Positions 39,764 through 49,388 of a stretch of DNA of 64,000 nucleotides are shown in pieces; positions within the stretch are counted from its first letter, which is position 1; every line of letters starts with the position of its first letter. The stretch lies in NCBI RefSeq assembly GCF_000746525.1, contig NZ_CP009048.1, positions 5,345,501 through 5,409,500 of the forward strand. The letters run 5' to 3'. The DNA is from Pseudomonas alkylphenolica. Its GTDB lineage: Bacteria > Pseudomonadota > Gammaproteobacteria > Pseudomonadales > Pseudomonadaceae. The translations under genes and the position numbers were made by a program. A model generated the notes under the pieces. It was not told the DNA's origin. It did no database searches and saw only the letters and a list, made by a program, of their open reading frames with translations.

Positions 39764-41443
39764 TCAGCCTGTGATCATCGGCAGGTTCAAGCCTTGTTCT
39801 TTGGCGCAGTCGATGGCGATCTGGTAACCGGCATCGGCGTGACGCATGACACCGGTGGCCGGGTCGTTGTGCAGGACGCGGGCGATACGCTCGGCAGCCT
39901 CGTCGGTACCGTCGCAGACGATGACCATGCCCGAGTGCTGCGAGAAGCCCATGCCAACGCCACCACCGTGGTGCAGCGAGACCCAGGTCGCGCCGCTGGC
40001 GGTGTTGAGCAGGGCGTTGAGCAGCGGCCAGTCGGAGACGGCGTCGGAGCCATCCTGCATCGACTCGGTTTCGCGGTTAGGGCTGGAGACCGAGCCCGAA
40101 TCGAGGTGGTCGCGGCCGATCACGATCGGCGCCGACAGCTCGCCGCTGCGGACCATTTCGTTGAACGCCAGGCCGAGCTTGGCGCGCAAGCCCAGGCCTA
40201 CCCAGCAGATACGAGCCGGCAGACCCTGGAAGCTGATGCGCTCGCGGGCCATGTCCAGCCAGTTGTGCAGGTGCGCGTCGTCCGGGATCAGTTCCTTGAC
40301 CTTGGCGTCAGTTTTGTAGATGTCTTCGGCATTGCCCGACAGCGCCGCCCAGCGGAACGGACCGATACCGCGGCAGAACAGCGGACGGATGTAGGCCGGT
40401 ACGAAGCCCGGGAAGTCGAAGGCATTGCTTACGCCCTCTTCCTTGGCCATCTGACGGATGTTGTTGCCGTAGTCGAAAGTCGGCACGCCCTGCTTCTGGA
40501 ACTCGAGCATGGCTTTGACGTGTACGGCCATCGATTGCTTGGCGGCTTTGACCACTGCAGCCGGCTCGGTCTGCGCACGATCGCGGTACTGCTCCCAGGT
40601 CCAGCCGGCTGGCAGGTAACCGTTGAGCGGGTCGTGGGCGCTGGTCTGGTCGGTGACCATGTCAGGACGCACGCCACGCTTGATCAGCTCAGGCAGGATT
40701 TCTGCGGCGTTGCCCAGCAGGGCGATGGAGATGGCTTTGCCTTCGGCGGTGTACTTGGCGATACGGGCCAGGGCGTCATCCAGGTCCTTGGCTTGCTCGT
40801 CGACATAACGGCTGCTCAGGCGGAAGTCGATGCGGCTCTGCTGGCATTCGATGTTCAGCGAGCAGGCACCGGCCAGGGTCGCGGCCAGTGGCTGGGCGCC
40901 GCCCATGCCCCCGAGGCCGGCGGTCAGCACCCACTTACCCTTGAGGCTGCCGTTGTAGTGCTGGCGGCCGGCTTCGACGAAGGTTTCGTAGGTGCCCTGA
41001 ACGATGCCCTGGCTGCCGATGTAGATCCAGCTGCCGGCGGTCATCTGGCCGTACATGGCCAGGCCCTTGGCATCCAGTTCGTTGAAGTGTTCCCAGTTGG
41101 CCCAGTGTGGCACCAGGTTGGAGTTGGCGATCAGCACGCGCGGGGCGTTGCTGTGGGTCTTGAACACGCCGACCGGCTTGCCCGACTGCACCAGCAGGGT
41201 TTCGTCTTCGTTGAGGTTGGTCAGGCTCTCGACGATCTTGTCGTAGCACTCCCAGTTACGCGCGGCACGGCCGATACCGCCGTAAACCACCAGTTCTTTC
41301 GGGTTTTCTGCGACTTCCGGGTCGAGATTGTTCATCAGCATGCGCAGCGGCGCTTCAGTCAGCCAGCTCTTGGCAGTGAGCTTGTTGCCGCGTGCAGCGC
41401 GGATTTCGACGTCACGGAATTTTTTGAAGTTGTTGTCAGTCAC
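39764..41443 (-). CDS. hutU: urocanate hydratase (urocanase)
   Basis: This 559-residue NAD-dependent enzyme converts urocanate to imidazolone propionate. NAD-binding [10 protein letters not shown] and the active-site region [14 protein letters not shown] are clear. The GTG at 41443 (MTDNNFKKF) follows GGAG by 9 nt and is preferred to longer starts. It is the first gene of the hutU-H-T-I-G run, driven by the sigma54 promoter at 41540-41556 and covered by a HutC operator. Confidence 0.97.
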   Translation of the reverse strand: MTDNNFKKFRDVEIRAARGNKLTAKSWLTEAPLRMLMNNLDPEVAENPKELVVYGGIGRAARNWECYDKIVESLTNLNEDETLLVQSGKPVGVFKTHSNAPRVLIANSNLVPHWANWEHFNELDAKGLAMYGQMTAGSWIYIGSQGIVQGTYETFVEAGRQHYNGSLKGKWVLTAGLGGMGGAQPLAATLAGACSLNIECQQSRIDFRLSSRYVDEQAKDLDDALARIAKYTAEGKAISIALLGNAAEILPELIKRGVRPDMVTDQTSAHDPLNGYLPAGWTWEQYRDRAQTEPAAVVKAAKQSMAVHVKAMLEFQKQGVPTFDYGNNIRQMAKEEGVSNAFDFPGFVPAYIRPLFCRGIGPFRWAALSGNAEDIYKTDAKVKELIPDDAHLHNWLDMARERISFQGLPARICWVGLGLRAKLGLAFNEMVRSGELSAPIVIGRDHLDSGSVSSPNRETESMQDGSDAVSDWPLLNALLNTASGATWVSLHHGGGVGMGFSQHSGMVIVCDGTDEAAERIARVLHNDPATGVMRHADAGYQIAIDCAKEQGLNLPMITG

Positions 41444-41521
41444 GGAAATGGCTCCTAAGCGATCAGTCCAAACCAACCCAGGCATTGGGTGTGTGATGGT
41501 GCTTATACAAACACATATTTA

Positions 41522-41535
41522 CTTGTATGTACAAG
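41522..41535. promoter_or_regulatory. HutC operator at the hutU promoter
   Basis: CTTGTATGTACAAG is a near-perfect palindrome containing TGTA-N2-TACA, the sequence reported for HutC in P. putida and P. fluorescens. It lies where transcription from the adjacent sigma54 promoter should start, so bound HutC would block hutU until urocanate releases it. Confidence 0.88.
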
Positions 41536-41539
41536 CATA

Positions 41540-41556
41540 GGCAATTGAAATGCCAA
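41540..41556 (-). promoter_or_regulatory. sigma54 promoter of hutU
   Basis: On the minus strand the sequence reads TTGGCATTTCAATTGCC, with GG and GC separated by exactly 10 nt as in the -24/-12 consensus. The predicted start is near 41530, leaving a leader of about 87 nt before the hutU GTG. hut genes of related species are known to be sigma54-dependent. Confidence 0.82.
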
Positions 41557-41678
41557 CTCGCCGAAGCAGCCACCACCCAAGCTGAAACGCAGGCGCCAGA
41601 GCCCCGCAGCGCCTGGCTTTGATCAGCAGAAAATATTTCTCAGGGGATAAACGGTGAAGTGAAGCCGACCAGTGGCGT

Positions 41679-41695
41679 TGCACCACTTTGGGACA
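41679..41695. promoter_or_regulatory. NtrC-like binding site upstream of hutU
   Basis: TGCACCACTTTGGGACA matches TGCACCA-N3-TGGTGCA at 12 of 14 defined positions. Its centre is about 134 bp upstream of the -24 element, a normal enhancer distance. Nitrogen control of hut by NtrBC, beside CbrAB, is known in P. fluorescens. Confidence 0.6.
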
Positions 41696-41705
41696 ATCGG
41701 TAACA

Positions 41706-41732
41706 GCCTCGGCCGAAGTGCCCGGCCGAGGC
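41706..41732 (-). terminator. 9-bp GC-rich hairpin after hutD
   Basis: GCCTCGGCC and GGCCGAGGC form a perfect stem with a 9-nt loop, starting 10 nt after the hutD stop. No T tract follows on the minus strand, so it may be a Rho-dependent end or mRNA-stabilising structure, or mark the border of the hutU control region. Confidence 0.5.
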
Positions 41733-41741
41733 GTAACGATT

Positions 41742-42314
41742 TCAGTTCGGCGTCAGCTCGATCAGGCAGCAACGGCCCTGCACATTCAAGGTCTGCAGGC
41801 TGTCGTTGCCTTGCAACTGCAAGCAGTCGTAGCGGCTGAGGTGATGCTCGCCCTGCCCGGCCAGCGTTACCTCCACCTGGGAGGCGGCAGCGAACAGCAA
41901 CAACGTCGAGGCCGAGCTGAACACCCGCTGGCTGCCATCCAGCCACTGCAGGCGCGCACGGTAACGTTCGGGAGCATAGATCAGGTTGAAATCGCGAATC
42001 GAACCACCGAGCAAGGTGCAGCTGACCTGGCTTTCGCCATTGAAGGCAAAGGCATCGTAAGGCAACAGCGGCCGGGTGGCCTGGCCATCGACCTGCAAAC
42101 GCATGCCCTCGCCTTCAAGCACGGTGATGATCCGCTGATACCCGGCGAAACTGGAAAATCCGCCCGACTCGGCGATATCGGCAATCGACAGCCGCCAGCC
42201 GAAGCCGTCCAGGCCTTCACCGGCATCGCGGGTGATTTCTTCGGTACTGCCGCCGCCGTTCTTCCACGGCATGCGGGGGTAGTCTTTGGCGCGTAAAACC
42301 TGCAACTGGCTCAT
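41742..42314 (-). CDS. hutD: HutD family protein
   Basis: This 190-residue cupin-fold protein matches the HutD family (YPRMPWKNGGGSTEEI, FGWRLSIADIAESGGFSSF). In P. fluorescens HutD is thought to set an upper limit on hut activity, perhaps by binding formylglutamate. The start at 42314 overlaps the hutC stop (ATGA), so hutC-hutD is one unit. It is not an enzyme of the pathway. Confidence 0.92.
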   Translation of the reverse strand: MSQLQVLRAKDYPRMPWKNGGGSTEEITRDAGEGLDGFGWRLSIADIAESGGFSSFAGYQRIITVLEGEGMRLQVDGQATRPLLPYDAFAFNGESQVSCTLLGGSIRDFNLIYAPERYRARLQWLDGSQRVFSSASTLLLFAAASQVEVTLAGQGEHHLSRYDCLQLQGNDSLQTLNVQGRCCLIELTPN

Positions 42315-43057
42315 TTGCTGAAGCGTCCTTCCAGACGATGACGGGAACCGGGATGAATCAGACGAGCGGCAGTCACTGGCTGGCGTCCCGACCAGGTGCG
42401 GCGACGGATCAGCAGGCAGGGCTCGCCTTGTTCGATTTGCAACAGACGGCACTCTTCAGGCTCGGCGAGGATCGCCTCGACCACATGCTCGCCTTCGGTC
42501 AGTGGCGCCACCTGGGACAGATAGGCGTATGGCGTCTGTTGGGTGAAGTCCTGCTTAAGGTAGTCCGGGGCGATCTGCGCGTTGACGAAGCGGTCTTCGA
42601 TCTGCACGGCAATACCGTTTTCGTAATGCACGATCAGCGAATGGAACACCCGCTGGCCTTCGCGCATGTCCAGGGCCAGGGCGCGCTCGGAGCCGGCAGT
42701 TTCCTCGGCGAGGGTGATCACCTTGCACGTGTGTTGATGGCCGCGGGCGGCGATCTCATCGGCAATGTTGTTGACTTCGAACAGCGCCGAGCGGGTCTTG
42801 GGCTCGGCAACGAAGGTACCGACGCCCTGCATGCGCACCAACAGCCCCTCGGCGGTCAGTTCGCGCAAGGCGCGGTTGATGGTCATGCGGCTGAAGCCCA
42901 GCTGGCTGACCAGCTCGCTTTCCGACGGCACCCGATGGTGCGGCGGCCAGCTGCCATTCTGGATCTGCTGGGCAATCATCTGCTTGACCCGGGCATACAG
43001 CGGCGCCGGCCCCTCGCCCATCTGGGCAACCAGCGCGGAGACAGGAGGTGTCGGCAC
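42311..43057 (-). CDS. hutC: histidine utilisation repressor HutC (GntR/HutC family)
   Basis: This 248-residue repressor has an N-terminal winged helix (about residues 18-85, VPSESELVSQLGFSRMTINRALRELTAEGLL) and a C-terminal UTRA ligand domain. Urocanate is the inducer of this family's founding members. It is divergent from hutF, with an operator between. HutC probably controls hutU, hutF and itself from the two TGTA-N2-TACA sites seen here. Confidence 0.95.
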   Translation of the reverse strand: MPTPPVSALVAQMGEGPAPLYARVKQMIAQQIQNGSWPPHHRVPSESELVSQLGFSRMTINRALRELTAEGLLVRMQGVGTFVAEPKTRSALFEVNNIADEIAARGHQHTCKVITLAEETAGSERALALDMREGQRVFHSLIVHYENGIAVQIEDRFVNAQIAPDYLKQDFTQQTPYAYLSQVAPLTEGEHVVEAILAEPEECRLLQIEQGEPCLLIRRRTWSGRQPVTAARLIHPGSRHRLEGRFSK

Positions 43058-43128
43058 GGAAAATGTCCTTGTTCGGTTGAATGAACGGTAGCTTGCCGGA
43101 GTTTACCCAGCAGGCAAACGTCTGTATA

Positions 43129-43138
43129 TGTATATACA
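43129..43138. promoter_or_regulatory. HutC-type site in the hutC-hutF intergenic region
   Basis: TGTATATACA is a perfect palindrome of the TGTA-N2-TACA type, preceded by an overlapping TGTATATG. It lies 26 bp before the hutF start and 71 bp before the hutC start, suitable for controlling both. Confidence 0.75.
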
Positions 43139-43164
43139 AATAATCACAATGAGGTGTTGCGTCG

Positions 43165-44529
43165 ATGTCCGTCTTCTTTGCCGAGCGCGCTCTGCTGCCT
43201 ACGGGCTGGGCCGAAAACGTCCGAATCGAGGTCGGCGCCGATGGCCTGCTGGCCAGTATCCAGGCCGGTGGCTCGGCCGAAGGCGCCGAGCGTCTGGCCG
43301 GTCCGCTGCTGCCAGGCATGCCCAACCTGCACTCGCATGCGTTCCAGCGCGCCATGGCCGGGCTGGCCGAAGTGGCTGGCAATCCCAATGACAGCTTCTG
43401 GACCTGGCGCGAGCTGATGTACCGCCTGGTCGGCAAGATCAGCCCCGAGCAGTTGCAGGTCATCGCCCGTCAGCTGTACATCGAAATGCTCAAGGCCGGT
43501 TACACCTCGGTGGCCGAATTCCACTATGTGCATCATGACACCGAGGGCCAGGCCTATGCCGATCCGGCCGAGTTGTCATTACGTATCAGCCAGGCCGCCA
43601 GTGCCAGTGGTATCGGCCTGACCTTGTTGCCGGTGCTGTACAGCCACTCCGGCTTTGGTGGCCAGACGCCCAATGAAGGCCAGCGCCGCTTTATCAACAG
43701 CACCGAACAGTACCTGAATCTGCAGTCGCGCTTGGCGCCGCAACTGGCCAGGCAGCCGGCGCAAGCACTGGGCCTGTGCTTCCACTCCCTGCGCGCGGTG
43801 ACCCCGGAGCAGATCGCCGAGGTGATGGCCGCCAGCGACAAGGCCTGCCCGGTGCATATCCACATCGCCGAGCAACAGAAGGAAGTCGACGACTGCCTGG
43901 CCTGGAGCGGACGCCGTCCGCTGCAATGGCTGTACGAAAACACCGAAGTAGACCAACGCTGGTGCCTGGTCCACGCCACCCATGCCGAGCCCGATGAAGT
44001 CGAGCTGATGGCCCGTAGTGGCGCAATCGCCGGCCTGTGCCTGACCACCGAAGCCAACCTCGGCGACGGTATCTTCCCGGCGGTGGACTATTTGGCCCAG
44101 GGCGGTCGCCTGGGGATTGGCTCCGACAGCCATGTGTCGTTGAGCGTGGTCGAGGAGCTGCGCTGGCTGGAATACGGCCAGCGCCTGCGTGACCAGCGGC
44201 GTAATCGTCTGTATCGCGGTGACCAGCCGATGGTTGGGCGGACCTTGTATGACGCGGCGTTAAGCGGCGGCGCACAGGCACTGGGGCAGCCGATTGGCGA
44301 GCTGGCGGTAGGCAAACGGGCGGATTGGCTGGTGCTCGATGGCAACGATCCGTATCTGGCGACCGCCAGCGAGGACGGCATTCTCAACCGCTGGTTGTTT
44401 GCGGGAGGCGATCGTCAGGTACGGGATGTGATGGTCAACGGCCAGTGGGTGGTACGTCAGGGGCGCCATGCCCAGGAAGAAGACAGCGCGCGGGAATTTG
44501 CCGGGGTACTGCGGGCCTTGCTGGGCTGA
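43165..44529 (+). CDS. hutF: formimidoylglutamate deiminase
   Basis: This 454-residue amidohydrolase converts N-formimino-glutamate to N-formylglutamate and ammonia, providing the branch used by HutG. Metal motifs PNLHSHAFQRAM (HSH) and GIGSDSHVSLS (late Asp) are clear, and the length fits. It is the only hut gene on the plus strand and has its own HutC site upstream. Confidence 0.96.
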   Translation: MSVFFAERALLPTGWAENVRIEVGADGLLASIQAGGSAEGAERLAGPLLPGMPNLHSHAFQRAMAGLAEVAGNPNDSFWTWRELMYRLVGKISPEQLQVIARQLYIEMLKAGYTSVAEFHYVHHDTEGQAYADPAELSLRISQAASASGIGLTLLPVLYSHSGFGGQTPNEGQRRFINSTEQYLNLQSRLAPQLARQPAQALGLCFHSLRAVTPEQIAEVMAASDKACPVHIHIAEQQKEVDDCLAWSGRRPLQWLYENTEVDQRWCLVHATHAEPDEVELMARSGAIAGLCLTTEANLGDGIFPAVDYLAQGGRLGIGSDSHVSLSVVEELRWLEYGQRLRDQRRNRLYRGDQPMVGRTLYDAALSGGAQALGQPIGELAVGKRADWLVLDGNDPYLATASEDGILNRWLFAGGDRQVRDVMVNGQWVVRQGRHAQEEDSAREFAGVLRALLG

Positions 44530-44532
44530 GCT

Positions 44533-44596
44533 ATCGCGGGGCAAGCCCGCTCCCACAGGCACACACATATCCTGTGGGAGCGGGCTTGCCCCGCGA
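44533..44596. repeat. paired REP palindrome (variable-spacer class)
   Basis: Two REP units are separated by about 16 nt with AGG...CCT at the edges, between the convergent hutF and lipocalin genes. It starts 4 bp after the hutF stop. Confidence 0.95.
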
Positions 44597-44604
44597 AAAA
44601 GCCC

Positions 44605-45180
44605 TCAAGGCTTATGCGCAAGCATATCCTTGTCCGCCACCCGCCAGATCAGGCGATTGGTGTCATAGCCCTGCTGACGCGCTTTGGCCAGCAGGCTCTC
44701 GCGCTGCCAGGCCGGCACCGTCGGCTTGCGCGAAAGTATCCACAGGTATTTGCGATCCGGGTTGCCAACCAGCGCGGTCTGGTAGTCGTCGCCGACATAC
44801 AGCACCCAGTATTCGCCCTTGGCTACCCCCGGCAGCACTGTCGAGAACCAGTTGTCGAACTCCACCCAGAGCTTGTCGGTCTTGCCGGGCACCTGTGGCG
44901 AGGCGTTGCCGCTGGCTTCCTGCCACTCACCTTCAAGGGTCTGGCAGCGGTTCAGTACGCCGACTGAACCATCAGGCTTGAGGTTGTAATGGGCTTCGGA
45001 CTGGGCGCAGTCGCGCTGGAAAAACATCGGCAGGCGCGCCAGTTCAAACCACTTGCCCTGGTAACGCTTGAAGTCGACGCTATCGACCGTCTTCGGCGGG
45101 ATCGGCCCGGTGCCCGAGCTGGCGCAGCCGCCCAGGATCAGGCCGATACACAGGGCCAGCAGCAGGTGTAGCGGTTTCAT
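44605..45180 (-). CDS. blc: outer membrane lipocalin (Blc-type lipoprotein)
   Basis: This 191-residue lipoprotein has a signal peptide ending in the lipobox LILGGC (Cys19) and a lipocalin barrel with the first-strand motif YQGKWFELARLP and the later YWVLYVGDDYQTALVGNP. Blc-type lipocalins bind fatty acids or lysophospholipids at the outer membrane. It overlaps the preceding small lipoprotein gene by 4 bp (ATGA). Confidence 0.92.
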   Translation of the reverse strand: MKPLHLLLALCIGLILGGCASSGTGPIPPKTVDSVDFKRYQGKWFELARLPMFFQRDCAQSEAHYNLKPDGSVGVLNRCQTLEGEWQEASGNASPQVPGKTDKLWVEFDNWFSTVLPGVAKGEYWVLYVGDDYQTALVGNPDRKYLWILSRKPTVPAWQRESLLAKARQQGYDTNRLIWRVADKDMLAHKP

Positions 45181-45431
45181 TTGAGCCCCTGCCCTGAGTA
45201 CATCAGCACCTTGTCGGCGGCGTATTGCACGCTGATAAAGCTCTTCTCGTCACCCCAGGTGCAACTGGACATGCCCAGTGCGCCGGAGCACTCCTTGGGC
45301 GTGCCGAGCAGTTTTTCGACCTCGGCCTTGGCCATGCCAGCCTTGAGCTGTGAATAGTTTTCCTGGTTGATTTTGTTGCACGCAGTCAGAAAAACGCACA
45401 AGGACAACAAGGCGAGGGAACGCAACGACAT
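45177..45431 (-). CDS. small putative lipoprotein
   Basis: This 84-residue protein has a signal peptide with lipobox LTAC (Cys18) and a short C-terminal domain (YSQLKAGMAKAEVEKLLGTPKEC) resembling the SmpA/OmlA-like or DUF3862 small lipoproteins. Two further cysteines (CSGALGMSSC) could form a disulfide. Function unknown; coupled translation with blc suggests an envelope role. Confidence 0.82.
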   Translation of the reverse strand: MSLRSLALLSLCVFLTACNKINQENYSQLKAGMAKAEVEKLLGTPKECSGALGMSSCTWGDEKSFISVQYAADKVLMYSGQGLK

Positions 45432-45666
45432 GAAAGATCACTCCTGGACAAGGGGGGGCAGGCGCGATGGCCTACCGACAGCTTAGAAGGAGAAAACCGC
45501 GTCTGGTTCCCCGGCTTCAGCGCTTTCCTGACGTCAAATCACTGCCTTTGGTCGTATTACGCCACTTGCGCATTAATCTTTTGCCCAAAGCGGACGACAC
45601 AGGGGCGCGCTGCGACGTATTGCCGCGCCCTCCCCGTTTACCCGCCTTGTGCAGACAGACCCCGCA

Positions 45667-47559
45667 ATGACAAAAAACCTGAAGTTCAGCCACAAGATTC
45701 TGCTCGCCGCCGCCCTGGTGGTCGCTGTCGCCTTTACCTGCTTTGTCCTGTTCAACGATTACCGCCAGCGCCAGACCCTGCGCAGCAATACCGAGGCCTC
45801 CATGCAGGAGCTCGGCAACCTGACCAGCAGCAACATCCAGACCTGGCTGCAAAGCCGCATCCAGATCCTGCAGTCGCTGTCCCAGCAAGTGGCCGTCGAT
45901 GGCGCCGGCAAGGACAGCCTGACCCGCAGCCTCAACCTGCCGGTGTACGGCAACAATTTCCTCCTGACCTATTTCGGCGGCCAGGATGGCTACATGCAGT
46001 CTGTCCCCCTGGGCAGCCGCCCTGCCGATTACGATCCACGCGTGCGCGGCTGGTACAAGGCTGCCAGCAGCGCCGGCCAGACCATCGTCACCGAACCGTA
46101 CATTTCGACTTCCGCCAACAAGCTGGTGATCACCCTGGCCACGCCAGTGCAGCATCAAGGCCGACTGATCGGCGTCAACGGTGCCGACACCGACCTGGAC
46201 AGCATCAGCGCAATCATCAATGCGCTGAACTTCGACGGTCACGGCCAGGCCTTCATCGTCAACGGCGACGGCAAGATCCTGGTCCACCCCGACAGCAAGC
46301 TGGTACTGAAAAACCTCAGCGAAGCCTACCCCAGCAACACCCCGCAGATCGGCAGCGGCCTCAAGGAGGCTGAACAGGGGGGGCAGCAGCAGTTCATCAC
46401 CTTCACCAAGGTCAACGGCGTGCCCTCGGCCGACTGGTATGTGGCGCTGGTGCTCGACCAGGATTTTGCCTTCGCCATGCTCAGCGAACTGCGCACCTCG
46501 GCGATTGTCGCCACGGTGATTGCGGTACTGATCATCATCGCCTTGCTGGGCCTGCTGATCCGCGTGCTGATGGAACCGCTGCACGTCATGGGCCGGGCGA
46601 TGCATGACATCGCCGAAGGTGAAGGCGACCTGACCCGGCGCCTGCGCATTCACGCCCAGGACGAATTCGGCAGCCTTGGCCAGTCGTTCAACCGCTTCGT
46701 CGAACGCATTCACGAGTCGATCCGTGAGGTGTCCTCGGCCACCGGCCAGGTCAACGAAGTGGCCTTGCGCGTGATCAGCGCCTCGAATGCCTCGATCCAT
46801 AACGCCGACCAGCAGTCGAGCCGCACCAGCAGTGTTGCCGCAGCCATCAACCAGCTCGGTGCCGCCGCCCAGGAAATCGCCCAGAACGCCGCCCTCGCCT
46901 CGCAGCACTCCAGCGACGCGCGCAATCTGGCTGCAGAAGGTCAGCAGGTGGTCGAGCAGACCATCGAGGTGATGAACCAGCTGTCGACCAGGATCAGCGA
47001 CTCGTGCGACAACATCGAGACACTGAATGCCAACACGGTGAACATTGGTCAGATCCTCGAAGTGATCAGCGGCATTTCCCAACAGACCAACCTGCTGGCG
47101 CTCAACGCCGCCATCGAAGCGGCGCGTGCCGGTGAGGCCGGGCGCGGCTTCGCAGTGGTGGCCGATGAGGTGCGCAACCTGGCCCACCGCACCCAGGACT
47201 CGGCGCAACAGGTGCAGCGCATCATCGAAGAGCTCCAGGCCGGCGCCCGCGTCGCGGTCAGCACCATGACCGAAAGCCAGAGCCACAGCCAGCACAGCGT
47301 TGGCATTGCCAACCAGGCCGGTGAACGCCTGGGCAGCGTGACCCAGCGTATCGGTGAGATCGACGGCATGAACCAGTCGGTGGCCACCGCTACCGAAGAG
47401 CAGACGGCCGTGGTCGAGTCGATCAATGTCGACATCACCGAGATCAATACGCTGAATCAGGAAGGCGTGGAGAACCTGCAAGCGACCTTGCGGGCCTGCA
47501 ATGACCTGGAGAATCAGGCCAGTCGCTTGAAGCAATTGGTGGGGAGTTTCAGGATCTGA
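45667..47559 (+). CDS. methyl-accepting chemotaxis protein with dCache_1 sensor domain
   Basis: This 630-residue receptor has membrane helices at about 10-30 and 279-300, a periplasmic double-Cache sensor, HAMP and a signalling domain with tip [20 protein letters not shown]. The amino-acid-binding motif of PctA-type receptors is nearly intact: Tyr122, Arg127, Trp129, Tyr130, Tyr145 and Asp174, but the Asp expected two residues after Tyr145 is Ser147. The ligand is therefore probably an amino acid or a related compound with altered contacts. The ATG at 45667 is preferred over one six codons upstream. Confidence 0.92.
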   Translation: MTKNLKFSHKILLAAALVVAVAFTCFVLFNDYRQRQTLRSNTEASMQELGNLTSSNIQTWLQSRIQILQSLSQQVAVDGAGKDSLTRSLNLPVYGNNFLLTYFGGQDGYMQSVPLGSRPADYDPRVRGWYKAASSAGQTIVTEPYISTSANKLVITLATPVQHQGRLIGVNGADTDLDSISAIINALNFDGHGQAFIVNGDGKILVHPDSKLVLKNLSEAYPSNTPQIGSGLKEAEQGGQQQFITFTKVNGVPSADWYVALVLDQDFAFAMLSELRTSAIVATVIAVLIIIALLGLLIRVLMEPLHVMGRAMHDIAEGEGDLTRRLRIHAQDEFGSLGQSFNRFVERIHESIREVSSATGQVNEVALRVISASNASIHNADQQSSRTSSVAAAINQLGAAAQEIAQNAALASQHSSDARNLAAEGQQVVEQTIEVMNQLSTRISDSCDNIETLNANTVNIGQILEVISGISQQTNLLALNAAIEAARAGEAGRGFAVVADEVRNLAHRTQDSAQQVQRIIEELQAGARVAVSTMTESQSHSQHSVGIANQAGERLGSVTQRIGEIDGMNQSVATATEEQTAVVESINVDITEINTLNQEGVENLQATLRACNDLENQASRLKQLVGSFRI

Positions 47560-47569
47560 TCTGAAATTT

Positions 47570-47624
47570 ATCGCGGGGCAAGCCCGCTCCCACAGGATCG
47601 GTGGGAGCGGGCTTGCCCCGCGAT
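47570..47624. repeat. paired REP palindrome (variable-spacer class)
   Basis: Two REP units separated by 7 nt (AGGATCG) fill the 75-bp gap between the convergent chemoreceptor and DUF924 genes. Confidence 0.95.
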
Positions 47625-47634
47625 TGAATTCAAC

Positions 47635-48231
47635 TCAAAACCGCGAGCCGGGTTCCAGCAGAAAATCCATCTCTTCATCGGTACTCGGCCGATTCAGAAG
47701 CAGATTGCGATGCGGAAAACGGCCAAAACGGGCAATCACCCGCTGATGCTGCTCGGCATAGTCGAGGAAGCCTTCGAACAGACGCCGGTCGCTGTCCGGC
47801 TGCGCATCGAGCAACAGCTGATAGCGTTCGACACTGATGTTCTGCCAGTCGAGCACTTCGGCATGCTCGAGCACCAACAGGATGAACACCCGCTGGATCG
47901 GCAGCAACTGGTAATCCCACTTCTTGTCCAGGCCTTGCATCACCAGGACCTGGGCACGCCGGTCGCCATCGAAGGCATGCGGCGTGTCGCGGTGGATCAT
48001 GCGTGGCAACTGGTCGAGCAGCAGGACCAGGCCCAACCAGCCCTGCGGGCTTTGCAGCCACTCGTCCAGACCGCCCGCCAGTGCCTGGGCAACCAGATCA
48101 CCGAAGCGCTCTTGCGCCTCGACGTCGTGGTGCTTGCCGAACCACAGCGTGCTCTTCTCGTCAGCGACGTCCTGAGGGCTGGTGCCCCATCCGAACCACC
48201 ACTCCAGTAACGGCTGCCAAGGTGCGAGCAT
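47635..48231 (-). CDS. DUF924 family protein
   Basis: This 198-residue, Trp-rich, mostly helical protein matches the DUF924 family (WWFGWGTSPQDVADEKSTLWFGK, LLDQLPRMIHRDTPHAFDGD, GRFPHRNLLLNR). The fold is TPR-like; function is unknown. It starts 3 bp after fbp, so it is probably co-transcribed with it. No catalytic residues can be assigned. Confidence 0.88.
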   Translation of the reverse strand: MLAPWQPLLEWWFGWGTSPQDVADEKSTLWFGKHHDVEAQERFGDLVAQALAGGLDEWLQSPQGWLGLVLLLDQLPRMIHRDTPHAFDGDRRAQVLVMQGLDKKWDYQLLPIQRVFILLVLEHAEVLDWQNISVERYQLLLDAQPDSDRRLFEGFLDYAEQHQRVIARFGRFPHRNLLLNRPSTDEEMDFLLEPGSRF

Positions 48232-48234
48232 GAC

Positions 48235-49245
48235 TTACTCCTGGTGATAACCGGTAACGCGCTCGACTTCCTGCTTGGAGCCGAGGAACACTGCCACGCG
48301 CTGGTGCAGGCTCTCGGGCTGGATGTCGAGGATGCGCTGTTTGCCGTCGGTGGAAGCACCGCCAGCCTGTTCGATGATGAACGACATCGGGTTGGCTTCG
48401 TACATCAGACGCAGTTTGCCCGGCTTGGACGGCTCGCGCGCGTCACGCGGGTACATGAACAGGCCGCCACGGGTCAGGATGCGATGCACGTCGGCAACCA
48501 TCGAGGCGATCCAGCGCATGTTGTAGTTCTTTTTCAGCGGACCGGTCTCACCGGCCAGCAGCTCGCCCACATAGCGGGTTACCGGCTCTTCCCAGTGACG
48601 CTGGTTGGACATGTTGATGGCGAACTCGGCGGTCGCCTCCGGTACCTGGATGTTCTCGTGGGTCAGGACGAAGCTGCCCAGTTCGCGGTCCAGGGTGAAG
48701 CCCTTGACGCCGTTGCCCAGGGTCAGGATCAGCATGGTCTGCGGACCATAGATCGCGTAACCGGCGGCAACCTGCTTGGTGCCTGGCTGCAGGAAGGCCT
48801 GTTCGTTGAGGCTTTCGTTCTGGCTCAGGTACTCGTTAGGGCAACGCAGTACCGAGAAGATGGTGCCGACCGACACGTTGACGTCGATGTTCGACGAACC
48901 GTCCAGCGGGTCGAATACCAGCAGGTAGGCGCCTTTCGGGTATTTGCCCGGGATCTGGTAGGCGTTGTCCATTTCTTCGGACGCCATACCGGCCAGGTGA
49001 CCGCCCCACTCGTTGGCTTCGAGCAGGATGTCGTTGGAAATCACGTCCAGTTTCTTCTGGACTTCGCCCTGCACGTTTTCAGTGCCCATGCTGCCCAGAA
49101 CACCGCCCAGGGCGCCCTTGGAAACGTTATGGCTGATCTCCTTGCACGCACGCGCCACCACTTCGATCAGGAAGCGCAGATCGGCAGGGGTACTGTTGCT
49201 GCGGGTCTGCTCAATCAAATAGCGACTCAGGGTAACGCGGGACAT
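48235..49245 (-). CDS. fbp: fructose-1,6-bisphosphatase class I
   Basis: This 336-residue enzyme dephosphorylates fructose-1,6-bisphosphate in gluconeogenesis. The metal and substrate signature [12 protein letters not shown] (about residues 113-124) and GGLFMYPRD are clear. Pseudomonads rely on it because they run the Entner-Doudoroff and gluconeogenic routes. glgP lies 143 bp upstream on the same strand; a short GGGGG/CCCCC inverted repeat at 49264-49283 lies between. Confidence 0.96.
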   Translation of the reverse strand: MSRVTLSRYLIEQTRSNSTPADLRFLIEVVARACKEISHNVSKGALGGVLGSMGTENVQGEVQKKLDVISNDILLEANEWGGHLAGMASEEMDNAYQIPGKYPKGAYLLVFDPLDGSSNIDVNVSVGTIFSVLRCPNEYLSQNESLNEQAFLQPGTKQVAAGYAIYGPQTMLILTLGNGVKGFTLDRELGSFVLTHENIQVPEATAEFAINMSNQRHWEEPVTRYVGELLAGETGPLKKNYNMRWIASMVADVHRILTRGGLFMYPRDAREPSKPGKLRLMYEANPMSFIIEQAGGASTDGKQRILDIQPESLHQRVAVFLGSKQEVERVTGYHQE

Positions 49246-49388
49246 GTATGGCTCCGAAGGATGGGGGGTAGTAAAAACCCCCGCAGTTTACAGGGAGAGT
49301 GCAGCGCTAGCGAGCTATCCGACACGCTTGCCCGATCAGACGGCAGTTTGGCCCGAGAGTTCACCGCTCCCGGGCCGTCATGCACAGC

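Noticed and set aside
41699..41738. CbrB binding sites (GGTAACA and CGTAACG) upstream of hutU
   Set aside because: Two GTAAC elements flank the hutD-end hairpin and CbrB control of hut is known in relatives, but I am not certain of the consensus and the copies are not inverted.
49264..49283. Terminator between glgP and fbp
   Set aside because: GGGGG/CCCCC with a 10-nt loop is weak and sits just before the fbp start, far from the glgP stop.
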